Source: Streptomyces lavendofoliae (lineage in GTDB: Bacteria; Actinomycetota; Actinomycetes; Streptomycetales; Streptomycetaceae). From it: a stretch of DNA of 64,000 nt. The position numbers were made by a program, and so were the translations under genes. The stretch is from the NCBI RefSeq assembly GCF_014649735.1, contig NZ_BMTP01000017.1, forward strand, positions 1 through 64,000, written 5' to 3'. The notes beneath the pieces are model-generated. The model did not search any database. It saw only the letters and a program-made list of their open reading frames with translations, and was not told the DNA's origin. Positions 42,349 through 51,427 of the stretch are shown one piece after another; within the stretch, counting starts at the first letter, position 1, and every line of letters starts with the position of its first letter.

Positions 42349-43787
42349 AGCAGCCTCCTGATGTCACCCCGCACCCGGTAGAAGCCGCCCGACGCGGGGT
42401 GCAGCGCGTCCACGACGTACCGCGCGCCCGGCTCCCGTATCGCCCGGGGGAACTGGACGTTCCACGAGCGCTCGTATCCGTCCGACACCACGTGCACGCG
42501 CATCCGGCCGCCCTGCTGGACACACTCCACCACCACCGCTCCGGCGGGCGCGGCCGTCACCGTCGTGACCGAGGAGACCTCGGTGGCGGGCGCGTACGTG
42601 GGCAGCGCGGCGGCGAGCTTCACGTCCCGGGCGACCGGCACGGTGCCCTGCTGGGCGGCCGCGATCGCCGCCTCGCCGGCGTCCACGCACACCAGCGAGC
42701 CGTCCGTGGTGACCAGGTACAGCCGGTCCCCGTGGTACTGCATCGACAGTGCCGAGCCGCCCCCGGTGCCCAGCTTCCACAGCCGCGTGCCGTCCCGGTC
42801 GAAGCAGTACACCGACGACGCGGCGTCCCCCGCGAACACGAACCGGCCGCCGGGCGAGGTGGCGCACGAGTACACCGCGCTGTCGCAGGCGTACGTCGCC
42901 TCCAGCGCGCCGTCCGCCTTGGCCAGCCGCTGCACCACCCGCTGCCCCGTGCCCGCGTACACCGCGTCGGCCTCCTGCCAGCCGAACAGCACGGCTCCCC
43001 TGGTGGGCGTGTGCCACAACTCGCCGCCGCCGTCCGGCGCGTACGCCGTCACACCGCCGGAGTGGCCGTGGTAGACCGCCCGGTCGTCGGCGCGCACCAT
43101 CCAGGCGTGCTCGGCACGGCCACCGCGTGACCACTGGTGCTCGTCCTCGTGGTCGATCACCGTGAGGCGCCCGCCCCGGTCCGCGACGTTCAGCACGCCC
43201 TCGTGGATGTCCAGCCAGAAGATGTCCACGTCCGCGGCGATGTCGTACGCCGCGAACGGCAGCTTCGACGACAGGTCGTACACCCGGCCGTCGTCGCAGC
43301 CCGCGTAGATCCAGAAGTCGTCGGCCACCAGGCACTTGACGCCGTCCGGCAGACTGAACCGGGCGAGGACCTCGCCGGCGTGGTCCAGGGTGTACACGTC
43401 GCCCGACTGGTTGCCGACCCAGCAGCGCTCCTCGTCGACATGGATGCCGAACGCCGACGAGCCCGTGCGGAACCGCCACAGCACCGGGGCGACCGCCCGC
43501 GCGGTGGACGGCGCCGAGACGACCTGGCGCCGGGTGACCGACCTGGGCGCGCGCTGTCCCGGCACCGCCGGCGCGTACCCCTTGCGCACCTTCTCGCCGA
43601 CCTTCCTCGCGGCGGCGGCCTGCGCCTTCTGCGGTGTCGCGAACGTCGACGTCTGCGTCTGCCCGGCGGCGCCTATCCGCCCGTACCGCACGGTCACCAC
43701 CAGGCCCTGGACGCCGACCTCGTAGAACTTGTGCGCACCGCCGCCGTCCTGCGACAGCTCCAGATACGTCGTCGACGTCGTCGACAT
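42345..43787 (-). CDS. WGR-domain protein with PQQ-like beta-propeller
   Basis: 480 residues. Residues about 5-70 form a WGR domain (YLELSQDGGGAHKFYEVGVQ, VVTVRYGRIGAAGQT, TFATPQKAQAAAARKVGEKV), a module that binds nucleic acid in PARPs and occurs singly in bacteria. From about 95 to 470, repeated units such as LWRFRTGSSAFGIHVDEERC, VYCFDRDGTRLWKLGTGGG and LYLVTTDGSLVCVDAGEAA form a PQQ/quinoprotein-like propeller. No signal peptide is present, so it is cytoplasmic, unlike quinoprotein dehydrogenases. Function unknown. It heads a two-gene operon. Confidence 0.85.
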   Translation of the reverse strand: MSTTSTTYLELSQDGGGAHKFYEVGVQGLVVTVRYGRIGAAGQTQTSTFATPQKAQAAAARKVGEKVRKGYAPAVPGQRAPRSVTRRQVVSAPSTARAVAPVLWRFRTGSSAFGIHVDEERCWVGNQSGDVYTLDHAGEVLARFSLPDGVKCLVADDFWIYAGCDDGRVYDLSSKLPFAAYDIAADVDIFWLDIHEGVLNVADRGGRLTVIDHEDEHQWSRGGRAEHAWMVRADDRAVYHGHSGGVTAYAPDGGGELWHTPTRGAVLFGWQEADAVYAGTGQRVVQRLAKADGALEATYACDSAVYSCATSPGGRFVFAGDAASSVYCFDRDGTRLWKLGTGGGSALSMQYHGDRLYLVTTDGSLVCVDAGEAAIAAAQQGTVPVARDVKLAAALPTYAPATEVSSVTTVTAAPAGAVVVECVQQGGRMRVHVVSDGYERSWNVQFPRAIREPGARYVVDALHPASGGFYRVRGDIRRLL

Positions 43788-43912
43788 GGCAGACCCCTCC
43801 CCGGAACGGACCCCGCGACCTGTTCCGCGGGTCCCACTGCCTGAACCGTAGGAGGCACCACTGACAATCGCCCCGCGACGGCGGCCGGTTCACGGCCGCT
43901 AGGGTCGGGGCC

Positions 43913-44566
43913 ATGACCGAGACACGCCGCCCGCGCGACACCCGGGAGTCGTACGACGCCATCGCCACCGACTACGAGGAGTACGTCCGGGGGGACCTCG
44001 AAGCCAGACCGCTGGAGCGCGCGATGCTCGCCGCCTTCGCCGAGTCCGTGCGCGGTACCGGGCACGGCCGGGTCGCCGACATCGGGTGCGGCACCGGGCG
44101 GGTGTCGGCCCACCTGAGCGACCTCGGGCTGGACGTCCTCGGCGTCGACCTGTCGCCCGGGATGCTGGAGCGCGCCAGGAACGCGTACCCGGACCTGCGC
44201 TTCCACGAAGGTTCGATGACGGACCTGAGCCTCGGCGACGGCGCGCTCGGCGGCGTCGTCTCCTGGTACTCCCTCATCCACATCGAGCCGGAGCATGTGC
44301 CCGGCGTGCTGGCGGAGTTCCACCGGGTGCTGGCCCCCGGTGGGCGTCTCCTGCTGGCGTTCCAGGTCGGCGACGAGCCGTTGCGCCTGACCGAGGCGTT
44401 CGGCCGCGCCGTGGCGCTCGACTTCCACCGGTGGCGGCCGGACCGGCTCGCCGGGCTGCTCGTGGGGGCCGGCTTCGCTGTGGAGGCCCGGCTGGTGCGC
44501 GAGGCGTACCCGACCGAGAGGACCCCGCAGGCCTTCCTGCTGGCCCGTAGACCGGTTGGGGCGTAA
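43913..44566 (+). CDS. Class I SAM-dependent methyltransferase
   Basis: 217 residues with a Methyltransf_11/25 core: motif I RVADIGCGTGRVSAHLSDLG near residue 53, VLGVDLSPGMLERAR, then WYSLIHIEPEHVPGVLAEFH and LAPGGRLLLAFQVGDE. The start TETRRPRDTRESYDAIATDY is typical of a small Streptomyces subgroup. Substrate unknown. It is monocistronic and divergent from the WGR operon (125-base gap). Confidence 0.88.
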   Translation: MTETRRPRDTRESYDAIATDYEEYVRGDLEARPLERAMLAAFAESVRGTGHGRVADIGCGTGRVSAHLSDLGLDVLGVDLSPGMLERARNAYPDLRFHEGSMTDLSLGDGALGGVVSWYSLIHIEPEHVPGVLAEFHRVLAPGGRLLLAFQVGDEPLRLTEAFGRAVALDFHRWRPDRLAGLLVGAGFAVEARLVREAYPTERTPQAFLLARRPVGA

Positions 44567-44686
44567 CCACTCGGAGCAGTCCGGCGGGCGCGCGAGCCGG
44601 GAGCTGGGGACGATGGCGGTGACGGCCCCGGCCGGCGTGGTACGCCGGACCGCCGCGGCCGCCCGCCGACGAGCGGAGGGTGGAGC

Positions 44687-45454
44687 ATGCGGCTCACGCG
44701 CAGGCGCCGGTACCGGAGCGCCGCCGCGCTGGCGGTGCTCGTCCTCCTCGCCGGGACGTCGCTGTGGCTCCACCCCGAGGGGGCGCTGCCGGGCAGCGCG
44801 TCGTCGTCGCCGGAGCGCGGGCGGGCGGCGCAGCACGTCCGCCACCAGGGGCCGCGACCCGCCATCGTGCCGCGCCGCGCCTGGCACGCCGACAGCGTGG
44901 ACACCGCGCCCGCCGCCCGCTACGCCCCGACCGTGAGGGCCGTCGTCATCCACCACACCAGCACCCCGAACGGCTACGACTGCGCGACCGTGCCGCGGAC
45001 GCTGCGCGACCTGTACGCGGGGCACGCCTACGGCCGGCACTGGGACGACCTCGGCTACAACTTCCTGGTCGACGCGTGCGGCACGATCTACGAGGGCCGG
45101 GCGGGCGGGGTCGACCGGCCGGTGATCGGGGCGCACACCAAGGGGTTCAACGAGGGCACGGTCGGCATCGCGGCGATCGGGACGTTCCCCGAGGGCGAGA
45201 CCGTGCCCGGCCCGATGCTCGACGCGATCGCGCGGCTGATCGCCTGGAAGCTGGGGCCCCGGGGGCCCGACCCCCGCGGCAGGGTGACCCTGGTGTCCAC
45301 GCACGACGAGGCCCGTTTCCCGAAGGGCGCGAAGGCGGTGCTGCCCGTGGTCGGCGGCCACTCGGACGGCTACCCGACCCGCTGCCCGGGCGCCGCCCTG
45401 TACGCGAGGCTGCCGGACATCGGCGCGCGGGCGGCGAGGCTCCAGCACCGGTGA
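44687..45454 (+). CDS. Peptidoglycan recognition/N-acetylmuramoyl-L-alanine amidase family protein
   Basis: 255 residues. An N-terminal signal anchor (YRSAAALAVLVLLAGTSLWL) is followed, after a short linker, by a PGRP/Amidase_2 domain from IVPRRAWHADS. Zn-ligand regions are VRAVVIHHTSTPNGYDC and VVGGHSDGYPTRCPGAAL; the fold signature LGYNFLVDACGTIYEGRAGG lies between. It is expected to cut the amide between MurNAc and the stem peptide outside the membrane. The ATG has GGAGGGTGGAG just upstream. Confidence 0.9.
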   Translation: MRLTRRRRYRSAAALAVLVLLAGTSLWLHPEGALPGSASSSPERGRAAQHVRHQGPRPAIVPRRAWHADSVDTAPAARYAPTVRAVVIHHTSTPNGYDCATVPRTLRDLYAGHAYGRHWDDLGYNFLVDACGTIYEGRAGGVDRPVIGAHTKGFNEGTVGIAAIGTFPEGETVPGPMLDAIARLIAWKLGPRGPDPRGRVTLVSTHDEARFPKGAKAVLPVVGGHSDGYPTRCPGAALYARLPDIGARAARLQHR

Positions 45455-45642
45455 CCCGCCGGTCCGGCTTCGGTCCCGCCCGGCGCCCGGCCCGCCCCGG
45501 CCCCGCCCCGGTCCGCCCCGGCCCGGTCGGCCGGCGCCGGAGGCGGGTCCCTCGCCGTCGCGGGGCGCGGCCCGCCGGCGACGCCCGGTACCCGGGAGAA
45601 AGGGTTCCGGGCCCCTGTCGAGAACAGGTCGATCACGAGATA

Positions 45643-45657
45643 TCTTGATGTCGAGCA
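45643..45657 (+). promoter_or_regulatory. Imperfect inverted repeat upstream of isocitrate dehydrogenase
   Basis: The A/T-rich stretch TCTTGATGTCGAGCA lies 28 bases before the start codon in otherwise very GC-rich DNA. It resembles a degenerate TCTTGA-N2-TCAAGA operator. No matching regulator is near. Low confidence. Confidence 0.3.
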
Positions 45658-45685
45658 ATGTTGCAGACGTGGAGCGGAGCACCCG

Positions 45686-47905
45686 GTGACTGACTCGACC
45701 ATCATCTACACCCACACTGACGAGGCCCCGGCCCTGGCCACGCACTCGTTCCTGCCCGTGGTCCAGGCGTACGCCTCGACGGCCGGGGTCAGCGTGGAGA
45801 CCCGCGACATCTCGCTGGCGGGCCGGATCATCGCCGGCTTCCCCGAGTACCTCGAGGAGGGGCAGCGCATCGACGACGCGCTCGCCGAGCTCGGCGAGCT
45901 GGCCAAGACGCCCGGGGCCAACATCATCAAGCTGCCGAACATCTCGGCCTCGATCCCGCAGCTGAAGGCCGCGGTCGCCGAGCTGCAGCAGCAGGGCTAC
46001 GCCCTGCCGGACTACCCGGACGACCCGAAGACCGACGAGGAGCGGGACATCCGCGCCCGGTACGACAAGGTCAAGGGCAGCGCCGTCAACCCGGTCCTGC
46101 GCGAGGGCAACTCCGACCGGCGCGCCCCCGCCTCGGTGAAGAACTACGCCAAGACCCACCCGCACCGCATGGGCGCGTGGACCGCCGAGTCGAAGACCAA
46201 CGTCGCGACGATGGGCGAGAACGACTTCCGCTCCACCGAGAAGTCCGTGGTGATCACGGAGGCCGGTTCGCTCCGTATCGAGCTGGCGGGCGACGACGGC
46301 ACCACGACCGTGCTGCGCGACTCCGTCCCGGTCCAGGCCGGCGAGGTCGTCGACGCCTCCGTGATGCGCGTCGCCGCCCTGCGCGAGTTCCTGACCGCGC
46401 AGGTGGCCCGCGCCAAGGCCGAGGGTGTGCTCTTCTCCGTACACCTCAAGGCGACCATGATGAAGGTCTCCGACCCGATCGTCTTCGGTCACGTGGTGCG
46501 CGCCTTCTTCCCGAAGACGTTCGCGAAGTACGGCGAGACGCTCGCCGCGGCCGGCCTGACCCCGAACGACGGCCTCGGCGGCATCTACAAGGGTCTGGAG
46601 TCGCTGCCCGAGGGCGCCGAGATCAAGGCGTCCTTCGACGCCGAGCTCGCCGAGGGCCCCGAGCTGGCCATGGTGGACTCCGACAAGGGGATCACCAACC
46701 TGCACGTCCCGTCCGACGTCATCGTGGACGCCTCCATGCCGGCCATGATCCGCACCTCCGGCCACATGTGGGGCCCGGACGGTCAGGAGGCCGACACACT
46801 GGCCGTCCTGCCGGACAGCAGCTACTCCGGCGTGTACCAGGTCGTCATCGACGACTGCCGGGCCAACGGCGCGTACGACCCGTCGACGATGGGCTCCGTC
46901 CCCAACGTCGGCCTCATGGCGCAGAAGGCCGAGGAGTACGGCAGCCACGACAAGACCTTCGAGATCCCCGCCACGGGCACCGTCCGCCTCGTCGACCAGG
47001 CCGGCGACGTCGTCCTGGAGCAGGCCGTCTCCGCCGGTGACATCTTCCGCGCCTGCCAGACCAAGGACGCGCCGATCAAGGACTGGGTGAAGCTGGCCGT
47101 CACCCGCGCCCGCGCCACCGGCGACCCGGCGGTGTTCTGGCTGGACGGCACCCGCGCGCACGACGCCGTGCTCATCGAGAAGGTCGAGCGGTACCTCCCC
47201 GAGCACGACACCGAGGGCCTGGACATCCGCATCATGTCCCCGGTCGAGGCGACCAAGCTGTCGGTCGAGCGGATCCGCCGCGGCGAGAACACGATCTCGG
47301 TCACCGGCAACGTGCTGCGCGACTACCTGACCGACCTGTTCCCGATCCTGGAGCTGGGCACCAGCGCGAAGATGCTGTCGGTCGTCCCGCTGATGAACGG
47401 CGGCGGCCTGTTCGAGACCGGCGCCGGCGGCTCCGCGCCCAAGCACGTCCAGCAGCTGGTCAAGGAGAACTACCTGCGCTGGGACAGCCTGGGCGAGTTC
47501 CTCGCCCTCGCGGTCAGCTTCGAGCACCTCGCCCAGACCACGGGCAACGCCCGCGCCCAGGTCCTGGCCGACACCCTGGACCGCGCCACCGCGACGTTCC
47601 TCAACGAGGACAAGTCGCCGAGCCGTCGCCTGGGTGGCATCGACAACCGCGGCAGCCACTTCTACCTCGCCATGTACTGGGCGCAGGAGCTGGCCAGGCA
47701 GACCGACGACGCCGAGCTGGCGAAGGCGTTCGGCCCGCTCGCCCAGACGCTGTCCGAGCAGGAGTCCACGATCGTCGAGGAGCTGATCGCGGTCCAGGGC
47801 CGGCCGGCCGACATCGGCGGCTACTACCAGCCCGACCCGGCCAAGGCCGCGGCCGTCATGCGCCCGTCGCAGACCTTCAACCAGGCCCTCGCGACCCTGG
47901 CCTGA
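45686..47905 (+). CDS. icd: NADP-dependent isocitrate dehydrogenase, monomeric type
   Basis: 739 residues, the size of the monomeric IDH family, which is unrelated in length to the dimeric Icd of E. coli. It converts isocitrate to 2-oxoglutarate and CO2 with NADP+ in the TCA cycle. Clear family stretches are IIYTHTDEAPALATHSFLPV at the start, PNISASIPQLKAAVAELQ, GSAVNPVLREGNSDRRAP, HRMGAWTAESKTNVATMGEN and GTSAKMLSVVPLMNGGGLFE. The GTG at 45686 has GGAGCGGAG upstream. It is monocistronic with a 17-bp terminator hairpin just downstream. Confidence 0.97.
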   Translation: MTDSTIIYTHTDEAPALATHSFLPVVQAYASTAGVSVETRDISLAGRIIAGFPEYLEEGQRIDDALAELGELAKTPGANIIKLPNISASIPQLKAAVAELQQQGYALPDYPDDPKTDEERDIRARYDKVKGSAVNPVLREGNSDRRAPASVKNYAKTHPHRMGAWTAESKTNVATMGENDFRSTEKSVVITEAGSLRIELAGDDGTTTVLRDSVPVQAGEVVDASVMRVAALREFLTAQVARAKAEGVLFSVHLKATMMKVSDPIVFGHVVRAFFPKTFAKYGETLAAAGLTPNDGLGGIYKGLESLPEGAEIKASFDAELAEGPELAMVDSDKGITNLHVPSDVIVDASMPAMIRTSGHMWGPDGQEADTLAVLPDSSYSGVYQVVIDDCRANGAYDPSTMGSVPNVGLMAQKAEEYGSHDKTFEIPATGTVRLVDQAGDVVLEQAVSAGDIFRACQTKDAPIKDWVKLAVTRARATGDPAVFWLDGTRAHDAVLIEKVERYLPEHDTEGLDIRIMSPVEATKLSVERIRRGENTISVTGNVLRDYLTDLFPILELGTSAKMLSVVPLMNGGGLFETGAGGSAPKHVQQLVKENYLRWDSLGEFLALAVSFEHLAQTTGNARAQVLADTLDRATATFLNEDKSPSRRLGGIDNRGSHFYLAMYWAQELARQTDDAELAKAFGPLAQTLSEQESTIVEELIAVQGRPADIGGYYQPDPAKAAAVMRPSQTFNQALATLA

Positions 47906-47933
47906 CGTCACGGCAGCACCCCCGCGCGAACAG

Positions 47934-47971
47934 CGACCGCCCCGGCCGGGGATTCCCGGCCGGGGCGGTCG
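47934..47971. terminator. Very strong terminator after isocitrate dehydrogenase
   Basis: CGACCGCCCCGGCCGGG (47934-47950), loop GATT, then CCCGGCCGGGGCGGTCG (47955-47971): a perfect 17-bp stem, 28 bases after the stop. It lies between convergent genes and is likely bidirectional. Confidence 0.88.
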
Positions 47972-48113
47972 TGTCCCGGCGCCCGCGCCCCGGCGCACGG
48001 CCGGTGCGGCGGTGCGGCCCTGCTCACTGCGCACGCGGGTCGGTGCAGCGGTGTGTCCGTACGGCCGGTACGCCGAGCGTCCGTACAGCCGTACGCGGCG
48101 GGGTGGCCGGCCG

Positions 48114-50612
48114 TCAGTGGGGCGGGGTGGCGGCCGGGGTGATCCGGGCGTGCAGCCGCCGGGTGTGGTCCACGTACCGGGCGGGCCCGGTGAGGGTGAC
48201 CCGCGCGGTCAGCCGTGGGTCGCCGCTCGAGGCCGCCAGGCGCAGCTCCAGCTCCCCCGGCTCGACGACGCGGCGCCCGTCGAGGCCGGTGAACGCGGCG
48301 ACGTCGGCCGGGACGGTCACCTCCAGGCGGCGCTCCTCCCCCGGGCGCAGCGGCACCCGGGCGTACCCGACGAGCCGTTGCACCGGCTGGACGACCGATG
48401 CCACCGGGTCGTGCAGATACAGCTGGACGACCTCGGTCCCTTCCCGTTCCCCCGTGTTGCGCACCCGGAAGGCGAGCCGGAACTCGCCGTCGGTGGTGCC
48501 GGTGTCGTTGCCGACCGTGAGGTCCCCCCAGTCGAAGGCCGTGTACGACAGCCCGTGGCCGAAGGGGAAGGCGGCGGTCGGGTCGACGCTGGACACGTCG
48601 GTGGCCTGGCCCAGCCGGGCCGACAGGTAGGTGGCCGGCTGCGCGTCGGGCGTGCGCGGCACACCGACGGGCAGCCGGCCCGACGGGTTGGTCCGGCCGC
48701 TGAGTACGCCCGCCATGGCCGTCGTACCGGCCACGCCGGGGAAGAACGACTGCACGATCGCGGCCGCTTCGCCGACGGCCCGGCCCAGCGCGTACGGCCG
48801 GCCGGCGAAGAGCGCGGTCACCACGGGCGTACCGGTGTCCAGCAGGGCGTCGAGCAGTCGCTGCTGCACCCCGGGCAGGGTGAGGGAACCCGCGTCGCAC
48901 CCCTCGCCGCTGGTGCCGCGGCCGAAGAGCCCGGCGCGGTCGCCCAGTGCCGCGACGACGACGTCGGCGTCCCGCGCCAGGCGCAGGGCGTCGGCGAAGC
49001 CGGAGGTGTCCGCGCCGTCCACGTCCGCGCCGGGCGCGGTGAGGATCCGTACGCCGGGGAACTCCCGTTCCAGCGCTTCGCGCAGGGTGGGCAGGTCGAT
49101 GCCGACCGGGGTGTCCGGGTGCTGAGTGCCGACGTGGACGGGGAAGGAGTAGCAGCCCAGGACGGCGGTGGGCCGGTCGGCGTGGGGGCCCACCAGCGCG
49201 ATGGTGCGCGGCCGGGTGAGCGGCAGGGTGCCGTCGTTGCCGAGCAGGACGATCGCCCGGTCGGCGACCAGGGCCGCCAGGTCGCGGTTGGCGGGCGTGT
49301 CCAGGTCGACCGTGCCGCGCAGGGCAGCCGGGTCGTCGAGGTCGGCGCCCTCCAGCGCCGGCGGCACGGGGTTCCATCCGGCGTCGAGCAGGCCGAGCCG
49401 GACCTTCTGGCGGAGGACCCGGCGGACGGCGCGGTCGACGAACTCCTCGGGCACCCGGCCGGTGGCGACGGCGTGGCGCAGCGGTTCGCCGAAGGTCTTC
49501 ACGGTGGGCAGTTCGACGTCGACACCGGCGCGGAGGGCGGTGGCCGCGGCGTCGGCCCAGTCGCCCGCGACGCCGTGCAGGGTCTTGAGGAAGGCGATGC
49601 CGAAGTAGTCCGCGACGACCGTTCCCCCGAAGCCCCAGGTGTCGCGCAGGAGTCCGGTCAGGAGTTCCTCGTCGGCCGCGGAGGGCACACCGTCGGTGTC
49701 GGTGTAGGCGTGCATCACCGATCGCGCGCCGCCTTCGCGTACGGCCATCTCGAAGGGCGGCAGCACGACGTCCGCGCGTTCGCGCGGCCCCATGGCGACC
49801 GGGGCGAGGTTGCGGCCGGCGCGGGAGGCGGAGTAGCCGGCGAAGTGCTTGAGGGTGGCGACGATGCCGGCGGACTCCAGGCCCTGGACGTAGGCGGTGG
49901 CGATGGTTCCGACGAGGTAGGGGTCCTCCCCGATGGTCTCCTCGACGCGGCCCCAGCGGGCGTCGCGCACCACGTCCAGTACGGGGGCGAGCCCCTGGTG
50001 CACGCCGACGGAGCGCATGTCGGTGCCGATGGCGCGGGCCATGAGGCGGATCAGGTCGGGGTCGAAGGTGGCCCCCCAGGACAGGGGGACGGGGTAGGCC
50101 GTGGCCTTCCACGCCGCGAAGCCGGCGAGGCACTCCTCGTGGGCCACCGCCGGGATGCCGAAGCGGTTGGCGGCGGTGATGCGCTGCTGGGTGCGCGCGA
50201 GGGACAGCGCGCCGAGCGCGGGGTCGACGGGCGCCGTGCCGAACGGACGGGTCAGCTGCCCGAGCCCGGCGGGCAGCAGGGCGTCGAGGTCGGCGGGCTC
50301 CTCCATGTCGTGCTGGTGGGGGGCCACTTCCGCGCCCTCGGCCGACGCGCCGACCCAGACGCCGAAGAGCTGGGCGATCTTCTCCTCGACGGTCATGGCG
50401 GCGATCAGGGCGGAGACCCGGGTGTCGACGTCGTGGGCGGGGTCGTTCCAGACCGGCGGGGCGGCGGTGGCGGTGCTCGCGGCCGTCCCTGCGACGGGAG
50501 CGCCGGTCGTGGGGGTGGTGGTGGCCGCGTCGCCGGCGGGCGTGGCGGTGGCGGGGCCGGTGGAGGCCGGGGTCGGGGTGGCGGTCGTGTGGGCTGCCAT
50601 GTTGGCGGTCAC
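48114..50612 (-). CDS. bxlA: Glycoside hydrolase family 3 beta-xylosidase/beta-glucosidase
   Basis: 832 residues. After an Ala/Thr-rich N-terminus, the GH3 N-domain starts near DTRVSALIAAMTVEEKIAQL, with WGRVEETIGEDPYLV, KHFAGYSASRAGRNLAPV, and the nucleophile Asp in TVVADYFGIAF. The GH3 C-domain (GNDGTLPLTRPRTIALVGPH, TSGEGCDAGSLTLPGVQ) and a fibronectin-III-like C-terminus (VRNTGEREGTEVVQLYLHDP) follow. No signal peptide is seen, so it probably hydrolyses imported xylobiose in the cytoplasm. The GTG overlaps the permease stop (GTGA). Gene order matches bxlEFGA of Streptomyces thermoviolaceus; the symbol rests on that. Confidence 0.9.
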   Translation of the reverse strand: MTANMAAHTTATPTPASTGPATATPAGDAATTTPTTGAPVAGTAASTATAAPPVWNDPAHDVDTRVSALIAAMTVEEKIAQLFGVWVGASAEGAEVAPHQHDMEEPADLDALLPAGLGQLTRPFGTAPVDPALGALSLARTQQRITAANRFGIPAVAHEECLAGFAAWKATAYPVPLSWGATFDPDLIRLMARAIGTDMRSVGVHQGLAPVLDVVRDARWGRVEETIGEDPYLVGTIATAYVQGLESAGIVATLKHFAGYSASRAGRNLAPVAMGPRERADVVLPPFEMAVREGGARSVMHAYTDTDGVPSAADEELLTGLLRDTWGFGGTVVADYFGIAFLKTLHGVAGDWADAAATALRAGVDVELPTVKTFGEPLRHAVATGRVPEEFVDRAVRRVLRQKVRLGLLDAGWNPVPPALEGADLDDPAALRGTVDLDTPANRDLAALVADRAIVLLGNDGTLPLTRPRTIALVGPHADRPTAVLGCYSFPVHVGTQHPDTPVGIDLPTLREALEREFPGVRILTAPGADVDGADTSGFADALRLARDADVVVAALGDRAGLFGRGTSGEGCDAGSLTLPGVQQRLLDALLDTGTPVVTALFAGRPYALGRAVGEAAAIVQSFFPGVAGTTAMAGVLSGRTNPSGRLPVGVPRTPDAQPATYLSARLGQATDVSSVDPTAAFPFGHGLSYTAFDWGDLTVGNDTGTTDGEFRLAFRVRNTGEREGTEVVQLYLHDPVASVVQPVQRLVGYARVPLRPGEERRLEVTVPADVAAFTGLDGRRVVEPGELELRLAASSGDPRLTARVTLTGPARYVDHTRRLHARITPAATPPH

Positions 50613-51427
50613 TTTCCTCCTACGCCCATCAGGCCCTGGACCAGGGCGCGGCGGGCGAACAGGTAGACGAGCAGGACGGGCACCATGGACAGGACCACGG
50701 CGGCCAGCAGTCCGGGGATGTCGATGCCGTGCTCCGTTTGGAAGTCGTAGAGACCCAGGGTGATCAACTTGGTGGAGTCGGACTGGGTCAGGACGAGGGG
50801 GAACAGGAAGCCGTTCCAGGCCTGGAGTGCGGAGAACACGACGACCGTGGACAGGCCGCCCTTGGACAGGGGCAGGACCAGCTGGAAGAACATCCGCCGG
50901 GGCGACGCTCCGTCCATGGCCATCGCCTCGTACAGCTCCCCGCCGATGTCGCGCATGGCTCCGCTGAGGATCAGGGCGGAGATGGGCAGGCAGAACGCCG
51001 CCGTCGGCAGAACGACGCCGAGCAGGTTGTCGTACAGACCCGCTTCGCTGATGAGGTAGAACATCGGGACGATCACGGCCTGCGCCGGGATGGCCAGGCC
51101 GAGCAGGAACAGCCGGAAGGCGGACGAGGCGAAGCGGGAACGGCTGCGCACGATCGCGTACGCCAGCGGCGGCACGAGCAGCACCACCAGGCCGACCACG
51201 CAGGCGGTGACGATCACCGTGTTGAGGAAGTACTGCCCGAAACCGGTGGACAGCGCCCCGGTGTAGTTGTCGAGGGTGAAACCTTCCGGGAAGGCCAGTG
51301 GTCCCCGGCGGGCGTAGTCCGAGCGCGTCCGCAGGGTCGCCCCGATCATCACGTACAGGGGGAAGCCGACCAGCAGGAGCCAGACCAGCGAACCGGCCCC
51401 GGCCAGGTGGTTGGGGCGCCGGTTCAT
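50609..51427 (-). CDS. bxlG: Carbohydrate ABC transporter permease (MalG/BxlG type)
   Basis: 272 residues, six transmembrane helices. The EAA cytoplasmic loop that contacts the ATPase reads EAMAMDGASPRRMFFQLVLP. The start NRRPNHLAGAGSLVWLLLVG leads into the first helix. It overlaps both neighbours by four bases. No ATP-binding subunit is encoded in the locus; Streptomyces sugar importers of this type normally share the genomic MsiK ATPase. Confidence 0.92.
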   Translation of the reverse strand: MNRRPNHLAGAGSLVWLLLVGFPLYVMIGATLRTRSDYARRGPLAFPEGFTLDNYTGALSTGFGQYFLNTVIVTACVVGLVVLLVPPLAYAIVRSRSRFASSAFRLFLLGLAIPAQAVIVPMFYLISEAGLYDNLLGVVLPTAAFCLPISALILSGAMRDIGGELYEAMAMDGASPRRMFFQLVLPLSKGGLSTVVVFSALQAWNGFLFPLVLTQSDSTKLITLGLYDFQTEHGIDIPGLLAAVVLSMVPVLLVYLFARRALVQGLMGVGGK

